DNA of 64,000 nucleotides from Phytopseudomonas straminea. GTDB lineage: Bacteria; Pseudomonadota; Gammaproteobacteria; Pseudomonadales; Pseudomonadaceae. The DNA is taken from contig NZ_FOMO01000003.1 of assembly GCF_900112645.1 (NCBI RefSeq), positions 62,001 through 126,000 of the forward strand, written 5' to 3'. Both the position numbers and the translations under genes were made by a program. This document shows, piece after piece, positions 1 through 6,145 of the stretch; the first letter of the stretch is position 1, and each line of letters begins with the position of its first letter. The notes under the pieces are model-generated. The model was not told where the DNA came from, ran no database searches, and saw only the letters and a list, made by a program, of their open reading frames with translations.

Positions 1-6
1 TAGCAA

Positions 7-72
7 GTAGGGTGGATGGCGCTTTTCTATCCACCGTTGCGATATTGAATCGCCAAGGTTATGTGCGGTGGA
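7..72. repeat. REP-like palindromic repeat, copy 1
   Basis: The stretch begins with GTAGGGTGGATGGCGCTTTT and contains the inverted pair GGTGGAT/ATCCACC, which would form a hairpin. The same 20 bases recur at 16081-16100, followed by the same CATCCACCGTTGCGAT continuation. The second half of this copy has diverged, whereas the copy at 16081-16156 keeps a closing GTCCACCCTAC. Intergenic position and palindromy fit a REP/BIME-type element. The family name is unknown to me. Confidence 0.6.
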
Positions 73-106
73 CAAGCTGCGTATTGCCGCCTTACCTGGC
101 TGCCCG

Positions 107-778
107 CTAGTTGGCAGGCTGTTCAAATGGCTTGAGCAGGCCGGTGCTTTTCAAGTAGGCCTCCAGTTTCTGGCTCAAACCGTCAGGGTCCTTCCAGTAG
201 GCCCTATCTATTTCTTCAAGCTCGATGCTCCAGGCAGGTAGCGCGGCCAATTCATCTTCTGGGTAGAGCGGCATGGCCTGCCAGCGTTCATGGCGGTCAA
301 CAGGCGGTTGCTGGCTGCCGAACAGCACCTGCGCGGCACGTTGCAGCAAGCCCAAGGCTTGTGTCGCCCCGAGCGCCTTTAGCCCCGCAACCGCTTCGTT
401 ATACAGCGCGCCTGAGCTGTTGCTGAAGAACTGGTGCATACCGCCGTTGTACACCTCGCCCTCCAATACGCTAACTGCGAAGTAGAGCTTTTCTTCTGGG
501 GTCAATGAAGCGAATGCTTGGTCGCTCGCGTGAGCTTTCTCAACCAGATGATGCCAGTGGGCGCGCTGTGGGTCGTAGGCTCTCTGCTGGCGATATCGCT
601 CCTTCGACTTCTCCATGTTTTCCCGATTGCCTTGCTTGCACGGCATGCACAGGCCGTCGGTCCTCAAGGCCGTGGTGGGAAGAATCAAGGCGCCGCAGGT
701 CTTGCAGGGTAACTTCTCCGACATGGGGCTGATCTCGTGTAGATGGGCTGCGCCGTGGTGGCTACTCAGGCCGCTCAT
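107..778 (-). CDS. DMP19/DUF4375-like protein with N-terminal zinc-ribbon
   Basis: This 223-residue protein has two parts. Residues 25-47 hold two CxxC pairs (C25/C28 and C44/C47), a probable small zinc ribbon. Residues about 85-215 resemble the DMP19/DUF4375 family; the stretch YFAVSVLEGEVYNGGMHQFF is typical, and several members of that family occur as inhibitors or immunity-like proteins. The biochemical role is unknown. The start is uncertain: ATG 778 lies 25 bases after the stop of the next gene, and Met19 (position 724) is an alternative that keeps the zinc ribbon. It sits at the distal edge of the cassette array, but I see no attC next to it, so it may be ordinary chromosomal accessory DNA. 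Confidence 0.7.
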   Translation of the reverse strand: MSGLSSHHGAAHLHEISPMSEKLPCKTCGALILPTTALRTDGLCMPCKQGNRENMEKSKERYRQQRAYDPQRAHWHHLVEKAHASDQAFASLTPEEKLYFAVSVLEGEVYNGGMHQFFSNSSGALYNEAVAGLKALGATQALGLLQRAAQVLFGSQQPPVDRHERWQAMPLYPEDELAALPAWSIELEEIDRAYWKDPDGLSQKLEAYLKSTGLLKPFEQPAN

Positions 779-803
779 GTCGATAGAGCGCGCCAGTTGA
801 TCG

Positions 804-1391
804 TCAATACATAACCCGGATGCCTTCGCCGCAGCGTGCGGTAAAGCGCGCTAGGCGCTCACGATGCGCCTGCTCATCGCACTGATGCTGATTCGACAGC
901 CTATTGGCGTGCCTTATGGCGGCGTTGAAGGCAGCCTCTTCGCCAGGCAAGGCGGGTTCAAAGTCGCCCCAGACTCTATGGTCTTCGTCGAACTGGGCGT
1001 CCCAGCTTCTGAAAACCAAGTTGTATTGATGGTTCTCTTCATCTTCATCGTATTGCGCCGTATCGACTTCCAAGGCGACACGGCCTCCGAAGTTGGGGAC
1101 GGGCGAGCGTAGCGCTGCCCAGGCCATGCTGCTATCGGGCGAGAACTTCACCACGACAAGACCCGGCTCCCACTCCACGCACCAGTAGATGTCTTCGCCG
1201 CTGAGTAAGTAGCTGTAACGTGCACCGGTTTGCAGTATCGCGGCGGGCCCATCGAGATACTCCTCATCGCTCAGTGGTTGCAGATGAGGGATCACGCAAC
1301 GGGTGAAATAGTCAGCATCCTGCGGCGCGACCGAGCCGGTGTACATGCCGTCTGGGCAGGATTGTTCACTGATGAATACGACGTACTTCAT
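804..1391 (-). CDS. hypothetical protein, acidic
   Basis: A 195-residue soluble protein that I do not recognise. It has no signal peptide or membrane segment. The middle is acidic (around residues 110-145) and the C-terminal third is rich in His and Arg. A good ribosome-binding site, GAGGTGCC, lies just before the ATG, which supports expression. It precedes the DMP19-like gene by 25 bases on the same strand, so the two may be cotranscribed. Size and position among immunity-like genes would fit an immunity or anti-effector role, but nothing in the sequence proves it. Confidence 0.6.
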   Translation of the reverse strand: MKYVVFISEQSCPDGMYTGSVAPQDADYFTRCVIPHLQPLSDEEYLDGPAAILQTGARYSYLLSGEDIYWCVEWEPGLVVVKFSPDSSMAWAALRSPVPNFGGRVALEVDTAQYDEDEENHQYNLVFRSWDAQFDEDHRVWGDFEPALPGEEAAFNAAIRHANRLSNQHQCDEQAHRERLARFTARCGEGIRVMY

Positions 1392-1487
1392 GGCACCTCG
1401 GCATATCCAGTTGAATGGCGCTTGCTGCGCTGTGGAGCGTAGCGGCTGAAGCTACATCAGGGCAAAAGCCGATGGCCAGCGTGCCTA

Positions 1488-1873
1488 TTACAGGTTCGCG
1501 GCCCATTCACTGGCGGGGAACATGGGTTCGCCACTTTCGTTAATCAGAAAGACGTTTGCTGGCGAACCGCAAAAGAGCGGTGAAATCTCTTCTTCGCTAA
1601 ACCCTGCCAGGCCACAGCCAATTTTTGACAGGAGATATCGATTGTCGGGATGCAGTCGCGCATGCTCGATAAAGTCTTGAACGTACGAGCCTACTTTCTC
1701 GAGTGGCAGGGTATGGCGCGGTGTGCTCTTGGTCGGGATCGCGTAGGCGCGGCCCTGCAAGCCTATGCCAATACCCCTGATTGCACCCCACTTCTTCACT
1801 GCTTAAGTGCAGCGCCCTTGCCGTGAATTCCCTACTCATTCGAGCCAGAAACAAAAATATCCGAAGTGCTCAT
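1488..1873 (-). pseudogene. broken macro-domain-like cassette gene (nonsense + frameshift)
   Basis: Read from ATG 1873, the frame gives MSTSDIFVSGSNE, then TAG at 1834-1832, then GIHGKGAALKQ, then a TGA at 1798. The rest of the protein continues in another frame as KKWGAIRGIGIGLQGRAYAI and onward to 1488. Joined, these match a small family whose members start with an FVFGSN..G.HGKGAA segment and continue with GxGxGLQGxAYAIPTK (macro-domain-like, possibly binding ADP-ribose-type ligands). One premature stop and one single-base frameshift near 1796-1801 disable the gene. The surviving 103-codon open frame 1488-1799 lacks the N-terminal glycine-rich part and is probably not functional. A truncated attC lies 8 bases upstream of the ATG, so this was a cassette. 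Confidence 0.75.
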
Positions 1874-1880
1874 TTCAACT

Positions 1881-1903
1881 CACTAACGTTTGGTTAAGGG
1901 GCG
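1881..1903. repeat. truncated attC half-site; no gene seen in 1904-2108
   Basis: CTAACGTTTGGTTAAG, the same 16 bases that end the attC sites at 4881 and 5369, occurs here. No matching partner half (TTGTTAG with its complement) follows within 130 bases. The following 200 bases to 2108 contain no convincing gene on either strand. This looks like an attC that lost half its arm, which would fix the neighbouring cassette in place. Confidence 0.6.
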
Positions 1904-2108
1904 TCGGCAGAAGGTTTGAGCTCATAGTCATTCTGCAGGACCGCTGGCCTTTGGCGACGCGGGAGGCACCCATTCTGAACACGATGTTGGAGGCAATTCA
2001 GTGCGCCTGTGGATCAAAGTACGCCTCCCAGGTTTGCGTGGACGAGCCAAGCAAATTGGCCTGTTAAAAGCAAAATTAAGCTGCGCAAGTCATAGTGACC
2101 CCGCGCGA

Positions 2109-2360
2109 TTACGTGAGGTGCTGGTCAAGATACATGACTGCTCGCTTCGAGAGCGATATCGGCTCTGGGCCGCCACCCTCGATAAAATCTGTCATTCGGC
2201 CGGGACATGGGAGGCTTTTGCCATTGACGAACTCAATGCCATGATCGTCGCCGCGATAATCATGCCAGTAACGAGCAACCAATTGGGTACCGTTGTAGAT
2301 GCGGTAACTGTAGTTACCGAAGGCATCACGCCTAGACTCCTGTTCGATCCGGTAGCGCAC
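2109..2360 (-). CDS. small cassette protein, unknown
   Basis: An 83-residue protein beginning at GTG 2360, preceded by AGGAG six bases upstream. The start lies 15 bases from the attC at 2375-2464, the normal position for a cassette gene. It is rich in Tyr, Arg and Asp, with no signal peptide or membrane helix (NYSYRIYNGTQLVARYWHDY is a typical segment). I do not recognise the family. No intact attC is seen after its stop, so the cassette may be truncated on that side. Confidence 0.55.
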   Translation of the reverse strand: MRYRIEQESRRDAFGNYSYRIYNGTQLVARYWHDYRGDDHGIEFVNGKSLPCPGRMTDFIEGGGPEPISLSKRAVMYLDQHLT

Positions 2361-2374
2361 GAGCTGCTCCTAAA

Positions 2375-2464
2375 GCCTAACGACTGAGCTCACAGGCGTC
2401 CAAAAGCGCAGCGTTTGGGTGTCAAGCGCTCTAAGTGGGGTAACGGTTAAGCGCATTGTCAGGC
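2375..2464 (-). repeat. attC site of the DUF1493 cassette
   Basis: Read on the minus strand it opens with GCCTGAC and closes with GTTAGGC, complementary except for one position, across 90 bases. The TGA stop of the DUF1493 gene lies inside the first heptamer, the usual cassette arrangement. The internal arms are less symmetrical than in the sites at 3747 and 4437, so it may recombine poorly. Confidence 0.65.
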
Positions 2465-2878
2465 AGTTTTGTAAAGTATGCATAGTGCAATAAAGCCTAA
2501 GGATACTAATAAAACTAATTTGTTTATAGTGAACTCTATTGTGCGGCTGGTGATTGAGTGTTCGGGGTATTTGATAGGCCAAGATTTTGTTCTTGCAGCT
2601 TGAAGCAATATCTCAGGCGTGACTGGAATATGCTCGACTTGCCGGTATGGAGCAGGAGAGAATAGTGAGCCGATGCTCCAGCCTTCTTCACCATGATGAA
2701 AATACCATCTGTAAGGATTCATGTTTACCGCATATCTTTTAGCGAATTCTTCTTCTAGCTCAAAGAAATCATCGCCCTCAATCCCCAGGTCATAATTCAG
2801 ATCGACAGAAGGCGCCATCTGCTTTCGTTTTAGACCTTGGGTTTCCTCAAGGAATTTGTAGATTTCTTCGATATTCAT
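2459..2878 (-). CDS. DUF1493 family cassette protein with C-terminal membrane helix
   Basis: From ATG 2878 this is 139 residues. Residues 1-100 resemble DUF1493, a family of small acidic proteins with an acyl-carrier-like fold (DLNYDLGIEGDDFFELEEEF is typical). Residues about 115-136 form one hydrophobic segment (NKLVLLVSLGFIALCILY) that would anchor the C-terminus in the membrane. A longer frame starts upstream at 2950, but those extra residues run into the attC-like region, so the internal ATG is preferred. The stop overlaps the attC at 2375-2464. Function unknown; DUF1493 genes are often found in accessory DNA. Confidence 0.7.
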   Translation of the reverse strand: MNIEEIYKFLEETQGLKRKQMAPSVDLNYDLGIEGDDFFELEEEFAKRYAVNMNPYRWYFHHGEEGWSIGSLFSPAPYRQVEHIPVTPEILLQAARTKSWPIKYPEHSITSRTIEFTINKLVLLVSLGFIALCILYKTA

Positions 2879-2883
2879 ATTCG

Positions 2884-2994
2884 GCCTATACCCGAAGCAG
2901 CGGAATTTTTGTAGTGAATTGATTTGCGGGAGGCGTAGCATAAAAGCCAAAACAGTGGCCGAAAAATATCTTCGACTGCTTGCGGTTGTTAAGT
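2884..2994 (-). repeat. degenerate attC
   Basis: On the minus strand this runs from ACTTAAC (overlapping the TAA stop of the gene ending at 2989) to GTATAGGC. The outer arms still pair: CTTAACAACCGCAAGCAG against CTGCTTCGGGTATAGG. The 111-base span and the mismatches mark it as a decayed site. Position between two short cassette-like genes supports the call. Confidence 0.45.
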
Positions 2995-3273
2995 GGCGAC
3001 ATGCGCATAAAGGGCGCGGTAAAAGTCTAAAACGTTTTCTCCTTGTTCGGGGCTGTGCTCAAATAATCCCCCGTCCCAGATATTGATTGTCTTTGCTTCT
3101 TCCCTGAGCGAAGCATAGTCGCCATTTAGTAGCATATTAACTCTTGCTTCGATATCGATTGCTTGCCAAGAAAGCTCGTCATGTTGAGATGATTTTCCAT
3201 TGAATTCAGCTGCGCGCTGCCGTAATTCCGCAACCAACATATTGCCACGCAAAATAATATTTTCTCGAAGCAT
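2989..3273 (-). CDS. small cassette protein, unknown
   Basis: A 94-residue soluble, acidic, helix-rich protein from ATG 3273. An upstream ATG at 3312 exists, but it lies within the attC-like repeat at 3282-3316. No known motif, signal peptide or membrane segment is visible. Its stop codon is embedded in the degenerate attC at 2884-2994, which is the main evidence that it is a gene cassette. Size and composition would suit an antitoxin or immunity protein, but this is a guess. Confidence 0.55.
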   Translation of the reverse strand: MLRENIILRGNMLVAELRQRAAEFNGKSSQHDELSWQAIDIEARVNMLLNGDYASLREEAKTINIWDGGLFEHSPEQGENVLDFYRALYAHVAT

Positions 3274-3281
3274 GCGCGATT

Positions 3282-3316
3282 GCCTAATGTTTGACGAGAG
3301 GGACGGGATCATTAGG
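3282..3316 (-). repeat. possible short or decayed attC
   Basis: A perfect 7-base inverted repeat, CCTAATG/CATTAGG, bounds 35 bases between two cassette-like genes. Its ends resemble the CCTAAT variant at the edge of the attC at 3747. The inner arms are missing, so it is either a deleted attC or a chance palindrome. Confidence 0.35.
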
Positions 3317-3337
3317 TGTAGGTAAGGGTTGGTTCAC

Positions 3338-3739
3338 CTAAAACCTCTCTGACTCTAAAGATTGCTTTCCTGCGACAAAGACTCTATACCTGTGATCGTT
3401 TCGGTGCTTGTACGCGGGAATATCATTGCGTATCGGCTCAATACCGATAGAGTTCAGCTTTTCTTCCAGCTGTTTTGCATCATTCTCATTCTTGAAGAAA
3501 CCAACGATGTGCCAGTGCTGTTGATTCATGACGAGCGTGTAAAAGAATTCGCAAGCATCATCCTCTGAAGCGGATTTATATTCAGGCGGATAGTCTTGAC
3601 CGCGCTCTGAGTAGTAAACGACCCACTCATTGCCGCGCCTCACGAGGCAAAAAGCATCATGCTTACTGCTATGGACTGAGAAGTGCGATTCGTTGCAGCC
3701 TTCAGCGAGCAACTTTTCGAAAACTTCTGAAGCAGTCAT
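3338..3739 (-). CDS. immunity-like cassette protein, unknown
   Basis: A 133-residue protein starting at ATG 3739, a few bases after the attC at 3747-3821. The first half (FCLVRRGNEWVVYYSERGQ, then SEDDACEFFYTLV) resembles the small immunity-type domains found in polymorphic toxin loci, perhaps Imm59-like; I am not certain of the family. The second half (HIVGFFKNENDAKQLEEKL ... RYRVFVAG) could be a second alpha/beta module reminiscent of SPOR-like folds. No signal peptide or membrane helix. Immunity-type genes without a linked toxin are common in cassette arrays. Confidence 0.6.
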   Translation of the reverse strand: MTASEVFEKLLAEGCNESHFSVHSSKHDAFCLVRRGNEWVVYYSERGQDYPPEYKSASEDDACEFFYTLVMNQQHWHIVGFFKNENDAKQLEEKLNSIGIEPIRNDIPAYKHRNDHRYRVFVAGKQSLESERF

Positions 3740-3746
3740 GACGATA

Positions 3747-3821
3747 CCTAATATTTGGTTAAGGGGCGGGCTTTAGCCCGTCCCAGTGAGCGAAGCTAGC
3801 GGTTTTAACCAGTTGTTAGGC
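3747..3821 (-). repeat. attC site, long Pseudomonas type
   Basis: A 75-base site: GCCTAAC at one end on the minus strand, TATTAGG at the other. It has strongly complementary arms, TGGTTAAAACCGCTAGC... against ...CCCCTTAACCA, and an inner hairpin GGGACGGGCTAAAGCCCGCCC. It shares the TTTGGTTAAGGGGC edge with the sites at 4881 and 5369, as expected of long attC sites (called PARs) described in pseudomonad integrons. It belongs to the cassette of the gene at 3870-4430. Confidence 0.85.
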
Positions 3822-3869
3822 CTCGCGCAATATTACATAAGCAATGTTGGGGCTAAGGCTAAGTAACAC

Positions 3870-4430
3870 TCACTCTCTGCCCCAAAGCTGGCCTATTATT
3901 CTCTCGTTGAATTCATTAAGTGTGTGGCGAGCAAGATTAATAAAAGCTATATCGGACTCGACTTGTTCTGGCTCAAACCTCTTGTATCGCTGTGTTATTC
4001 CACGCTTCTTGGATTGCGCCTTAACTCTAACGTAAGCACCTTTCTTTAAGCCAATCCAATCTGCGTGCGCGTACTCATTCCTGCGTTTTGAGCATTCGAG
4101 AAGCATCTTCTCAAGTTTGTTCAAGTCAGTGTGCATAAGTTTGACCTCTGCTGATTCGATTATCTGGCCATACAAGTGCATAAGAGATCGGCATTTAGCA
4201 GTGAACATCATTTCCGAGAGAAAGACATCCATTCGTTCATCTTGGTATGGATCGTGGAGCATCACATCGCGAATGCATTGTGCAATACCATCTTCTAGAG
4301 AGTTAAAGAAAATTACGATCCATCCAATCTGCGGTGCAAGTTCTTCAAGATAGGAACGTAGTTCATCATCAGAGTCTGTCGACTCGAACTGTTCTTCTGC
4401 TTCTCTTTGCGTAAAGTGGATTTCTGACAT
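3870..4430 (-). CDS. HEPN-like cassette protein
   Basis: A 186-residue, mostly helical protein between two well-formed attC sites. Residues 116-122 read RRNEYAH, which fits the Rx4-6H signature of HEPN-superfamily ribonucleases, preceded by a long helix-rich segment as in that fold (residues 27-115). Other features are an acidic N-terminus and a basic stretch at 129-150. HEPN proteins act as RNases in toxin-antitoxin, CRISPR and abortive-infection systems. Here there is no obvious adjacent nucleotidyltransferase antitoxin, so a stand-alone RNase, or a protein that kept the fold without activity, are both possible. The family call rests on the motif only. Confidence 0.6.
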   Translation of the reverse strand: MSEIHFTQREAEEQFESTDSDDELRSYLEELAPQIGWIVIFFNSLEDGIAQCIRDVMLHDPYQDERMDVFLSEMMFTAKCRSLMHLYGQIIESAEVKLMHTDLNKLEKMLLECSKRRNEYAHADWIGLKKGAYVRVKAQSKKRGITQRYKRFEPEQVESDIAFINLARHTLNEFNERIIGQLWGRE

Positions 4431-4436
4431 TGCTGG

Positions 4437-4495
4437 CCTAACACCGAAGTTAAGCCGCGCCGCGAGGCGGCGTCGGCTTGAATGAATTGTTAGGC
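4437..4495 (-). repeat. attC site, class 1 integron-like (aadA-type)
   Basis: A 59-base canonical site on the minus strand: GCCTAAC, then CAAGCCGACGCCGCC, TCGC loop, GGCGCGGCTTAA, and GTGTTAGGC. From memory it is much closer to the attC of aadA-type class 1 cassettes than to its long neighbours. The TAA stop of the gene at 4490-4876 lies inside the first heptamer. Confidence 0.9.
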
Positions 4496-4876
4496 GCCAT
4501 GCTGCAGATCTTCGAGTGCGACCTCAAGCGCAGCGGCAAACTCGCCTACGAAAGTTGGCAGTTGCATGCTGGTGACGGTTGTGGCAAGAGCTTGCAGCAG
4601 CGGGGCAGCCGGAACCGCGACGCGATGATAGGCGCCAGTTCGCTCATTCCAGTCATACGCGTATATTCCCGCCTTTGCGTAGCTCTCCCACACGGCAGGT
4701 GAGCCCCAGCCCGCGACTGGAATGAGATCTCCAGTCGCGTTGTGGCTTCTCACGGCTGTCTCGACCTGTGCCGGTACGGGGCCCCAACCACCAGTGGCGA
4801 AGAGTCCAATAGCACCGCGGGAATCACGGGCAAACCAGTCGAATTCGCGACCCTCCAGCGCCTCAAAACTGTCCAT
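4490..4876 (-). CDS. cassette protein of unknown function
   Basis: A 128-residue protein. Its ATG lies four bases from the attC at 4881-4951 and its stop lies within the attC at 4437-4495, so the gene fills its cassette exactly. The N-terminus (EFDWFARDSRGAIGLFATGG) is typical of a family of small proteins often seen in integron cassettes and next to toxin genes. The C-terminal part is a helix rich in Ala and Leu. No signal peptide or membrane segment. Function unknown; an immunity role is possible. Confidence 0.7.
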   Translation of the reverse strand: MDSFEALEGREFDWFARDSRGAIGLFATGGWGPVPAQVETAVRSHNATGDLIPVAGWGSPAVWESYAKAGIYAYDWNERTGAYHRVAVPAAPLLQALATTVTSMQLPTFVGEFAAALEVALEDLQHGA

Positions 4877-4880
4877 GGCA

Positions 4881-4951
4881 CCTAACGTTTGGTTAAGGAG
4901 TGGCGGAACGCCGTCCCGAGCGAAGCGAGCGGCTTGAACAATTTGTTAGCC
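4881..4951 (-). repeat. attC site, long Pseudomonas type
   Basis: A 71-base site running GGCTAAC ... GTTAGG on the minus strand. The arms CAATTTG/TTGGTTAAG and the central GCCGCTCGCTTCGCTCGGGACGGC stretch give a long imperfect hairpin. It starts seven bases after the stop of the gene at 4958-5332. Confidence 0.88.
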
Positions 4952-4957
4952 GAGCTC

Positions 4958-5332
4958 TCATGCTTCGCTAGAAATAACATGAATGATTAACTCAAGCGAG
5001 CTGCCTGCCAGCAATGGTGGATTGTCTCGGCTTGAGTGAGTAAGGAAAAACAGAGCGCCTGGTTGTGTGTCAGATGGCATTGAGAAATAGGGGTAAAGGT
5101 AGTTTTTTAAGGACTCGGAGTAAGTTATGTAAATTTCCGATTCTTTAACCTCTATGGTGGCGAGCTTGCCATGACACTTGGTGTGCAGCGTGGAAAGCAA
5201 GGAGGTTGAGCTGCAAAGATCAAAGGATGCTGACGCGCCGTGCCTGCCTTTATGGATTGATCTAGCGACTGCATTGAGCTCAGCTGTCTTGCCGTAAAGG
5301 TGAAGTTCCTTGTTTTTTAACTCCGCAAACAC
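4958..5332 (-). CDS. cassette protein of unknown function
   Basis: A 124-residue protein starting at GTG 5332 with GAGAG a few bases upstream. It has beta-rich composition, an Ile/Tyr-rich centre (SEIYITYSESLKNYLYPYF) and a hydrophobic C-terminal strand (SSLELIIHVI). There is no signal peptide. The general pattern of a short N-terminal strand (KELHLYGKTAELNAVARSI) followed by alternating strands is like small immunity proteins such as Imm32, but this is a weak resemblance. It lies between the attC sites at 4881 and 5369. Confidence 0.6.
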   Translation of the reverse strand: MFAELKNKELHLYGKTAELNAVARSIHKGRHGASASFDLCSSTSLLSTLHTKCHGKLATIEVKESEIYITYSESLKNYLYPYFSMPSDTQPGALFFLTHSSRDNPPLLAGSSLELIIHVISSEA

Positions 5333-5368
5333 GATTGCTCTCTGGCTGTAGATCTAAGGTCTTTAGTG

Positions 5369-5443
5369 GCTAACGTTTGGTTAAGGGGCAGGCTTTAGCC
5401 AGCCCCAGAGAACGAAATAAGCGATGTGAGCGTGTCGTTAGGT
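5369..5443 (-). repeat. attC site, long Pseudomonas type; last site on the rimO side
   Basis: A 75-base site, ACCTAAC ... GTTAGCC on the minus strand, with an inner hairpin GGGGCTGGCTAAAGCCTGCCCC. The TTTGGTTAAGGGGC edge matches the site at 3747. Given the orientation of all sites, this end should face attI and the integrase gene, but none is found. Confidence 0.87.
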
Positions 5444-5516
5444 GCTACTCATAAAATTCTCGCAGTGAAGGAAGGCAGTGAATTGCTCTCAGGTATTGAT
5501 AGCAGTAGGCCTTGAG

Positions 5517-5975
5517 TCAAATAGGACTCGCCAGCTTCTTTGCGCCGTCCCACACATAACGCTCCCCACCACCAAAATAACTCCACTGGCCATAAAACTC
5601 CGTGAAGCGGTCATCGAAGTTGAGTTCTAGATGGCCGTAGCCGTATTTGTCTACCCACACGCACTTCAGAAGCTGGCTGTGCAGGCGTTTGCAGTCCTTG
5701 AGCCGGCCTTTGGTTTCGCCATCTTGGTCGGTTATTACATAGGTGCCTGAAAGGGTTTCTTTGCCGCTCCAGCGCAAGGATGTAACGACCTTGTCCAGTT
5801 TGCCGGCGTTTTCGACCTGGCCCACGTAATCGCCTGCCATATTCGGTTTAGCGGCAACAGCCAGGGCTGGGCAGCAGGTAATAAGCAAAACGAAAAGGGT
5901 GGTCGGGCTTGGGGCTAAGCCATGCCGCTTGGCGGTGCAAAAGGGGGAGGTGGATAACATTCCTTGTTTTCTCAC
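5517..5975 (-). CDS. exported hypothetical protein
   Basis: A 152-residue protein with a probable signal peptide (hydrophobic residues 25-40, FVLLITCCPALAVAA) and a small beta-rich mature domain with many Tyr, Trp and Gly (FTEFYGQWSYFGGGERYVW). It is probably periplasmic, and I do not recognise the family. The first possible start is GTG 5975; ATG 5960 is also possible, and neither has a clear ribosome-binding site. The stop is 73 bases from the attC at 5369-5443, so this is either the first cassette of the array or the chromosomal gene bordering it. Confidence 0.6.
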   Translation of the reverse strand: MRKQGMLSTSPFCTAKRHGLAPSPTTLFVLLITCCPALAVAAKPNMAGDYVGQVENAGKLDKVVTSLRWSGKETLSGTYVITDQDGETKGRLKDCKRLHSQLLKCVWVDKYGYGHLELNFDDRFTEFYGQWSYFGGGERYVWDGAKKLASPI

Positions 5976-6092
5976 AGCTCAGATCCGGTTTGAGCGTTTG
6001 GCGTTTCGGTTACGAGTTGAAGATCGTCAGCGCCAGTTGGGGCTGGCAAGACACTACTCGGCTTGTACTGGCCATGTCCATCGCGCCAATAG

Positions 6093-6131
6093 AAAAACGC
6101 CCACTGGGTCAGGTGACGCAGTGGGCGTTTT
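6093..6131. terminator. Rho-independent terminator
   Basis: AAAAACGCCCACTG and its complement CAGTGGGCGTTTT flank a 12-base loop. With A and T tracts on both sides it can work in both directions. It lies just past the stop of rimO on the minus strand. Confidence 0.85.
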
Positions 6132-6145
6132 GTAAGGCGAGGGCC

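Noticed and set aside
2001..2387. 128-codon plus-strand frame in the cassette array
   Set aside because: It lies antisense to the better-supported cassette gene at 2109-2360, which has a ribosome-binding site and correct attC orientation.
5444..6092. Possible integron integrase gene or relic beside the last attC
   Set aside because: No frame on either strand shows tyrosine-recombinase motifs (R...HxxR...Y) in this interval.
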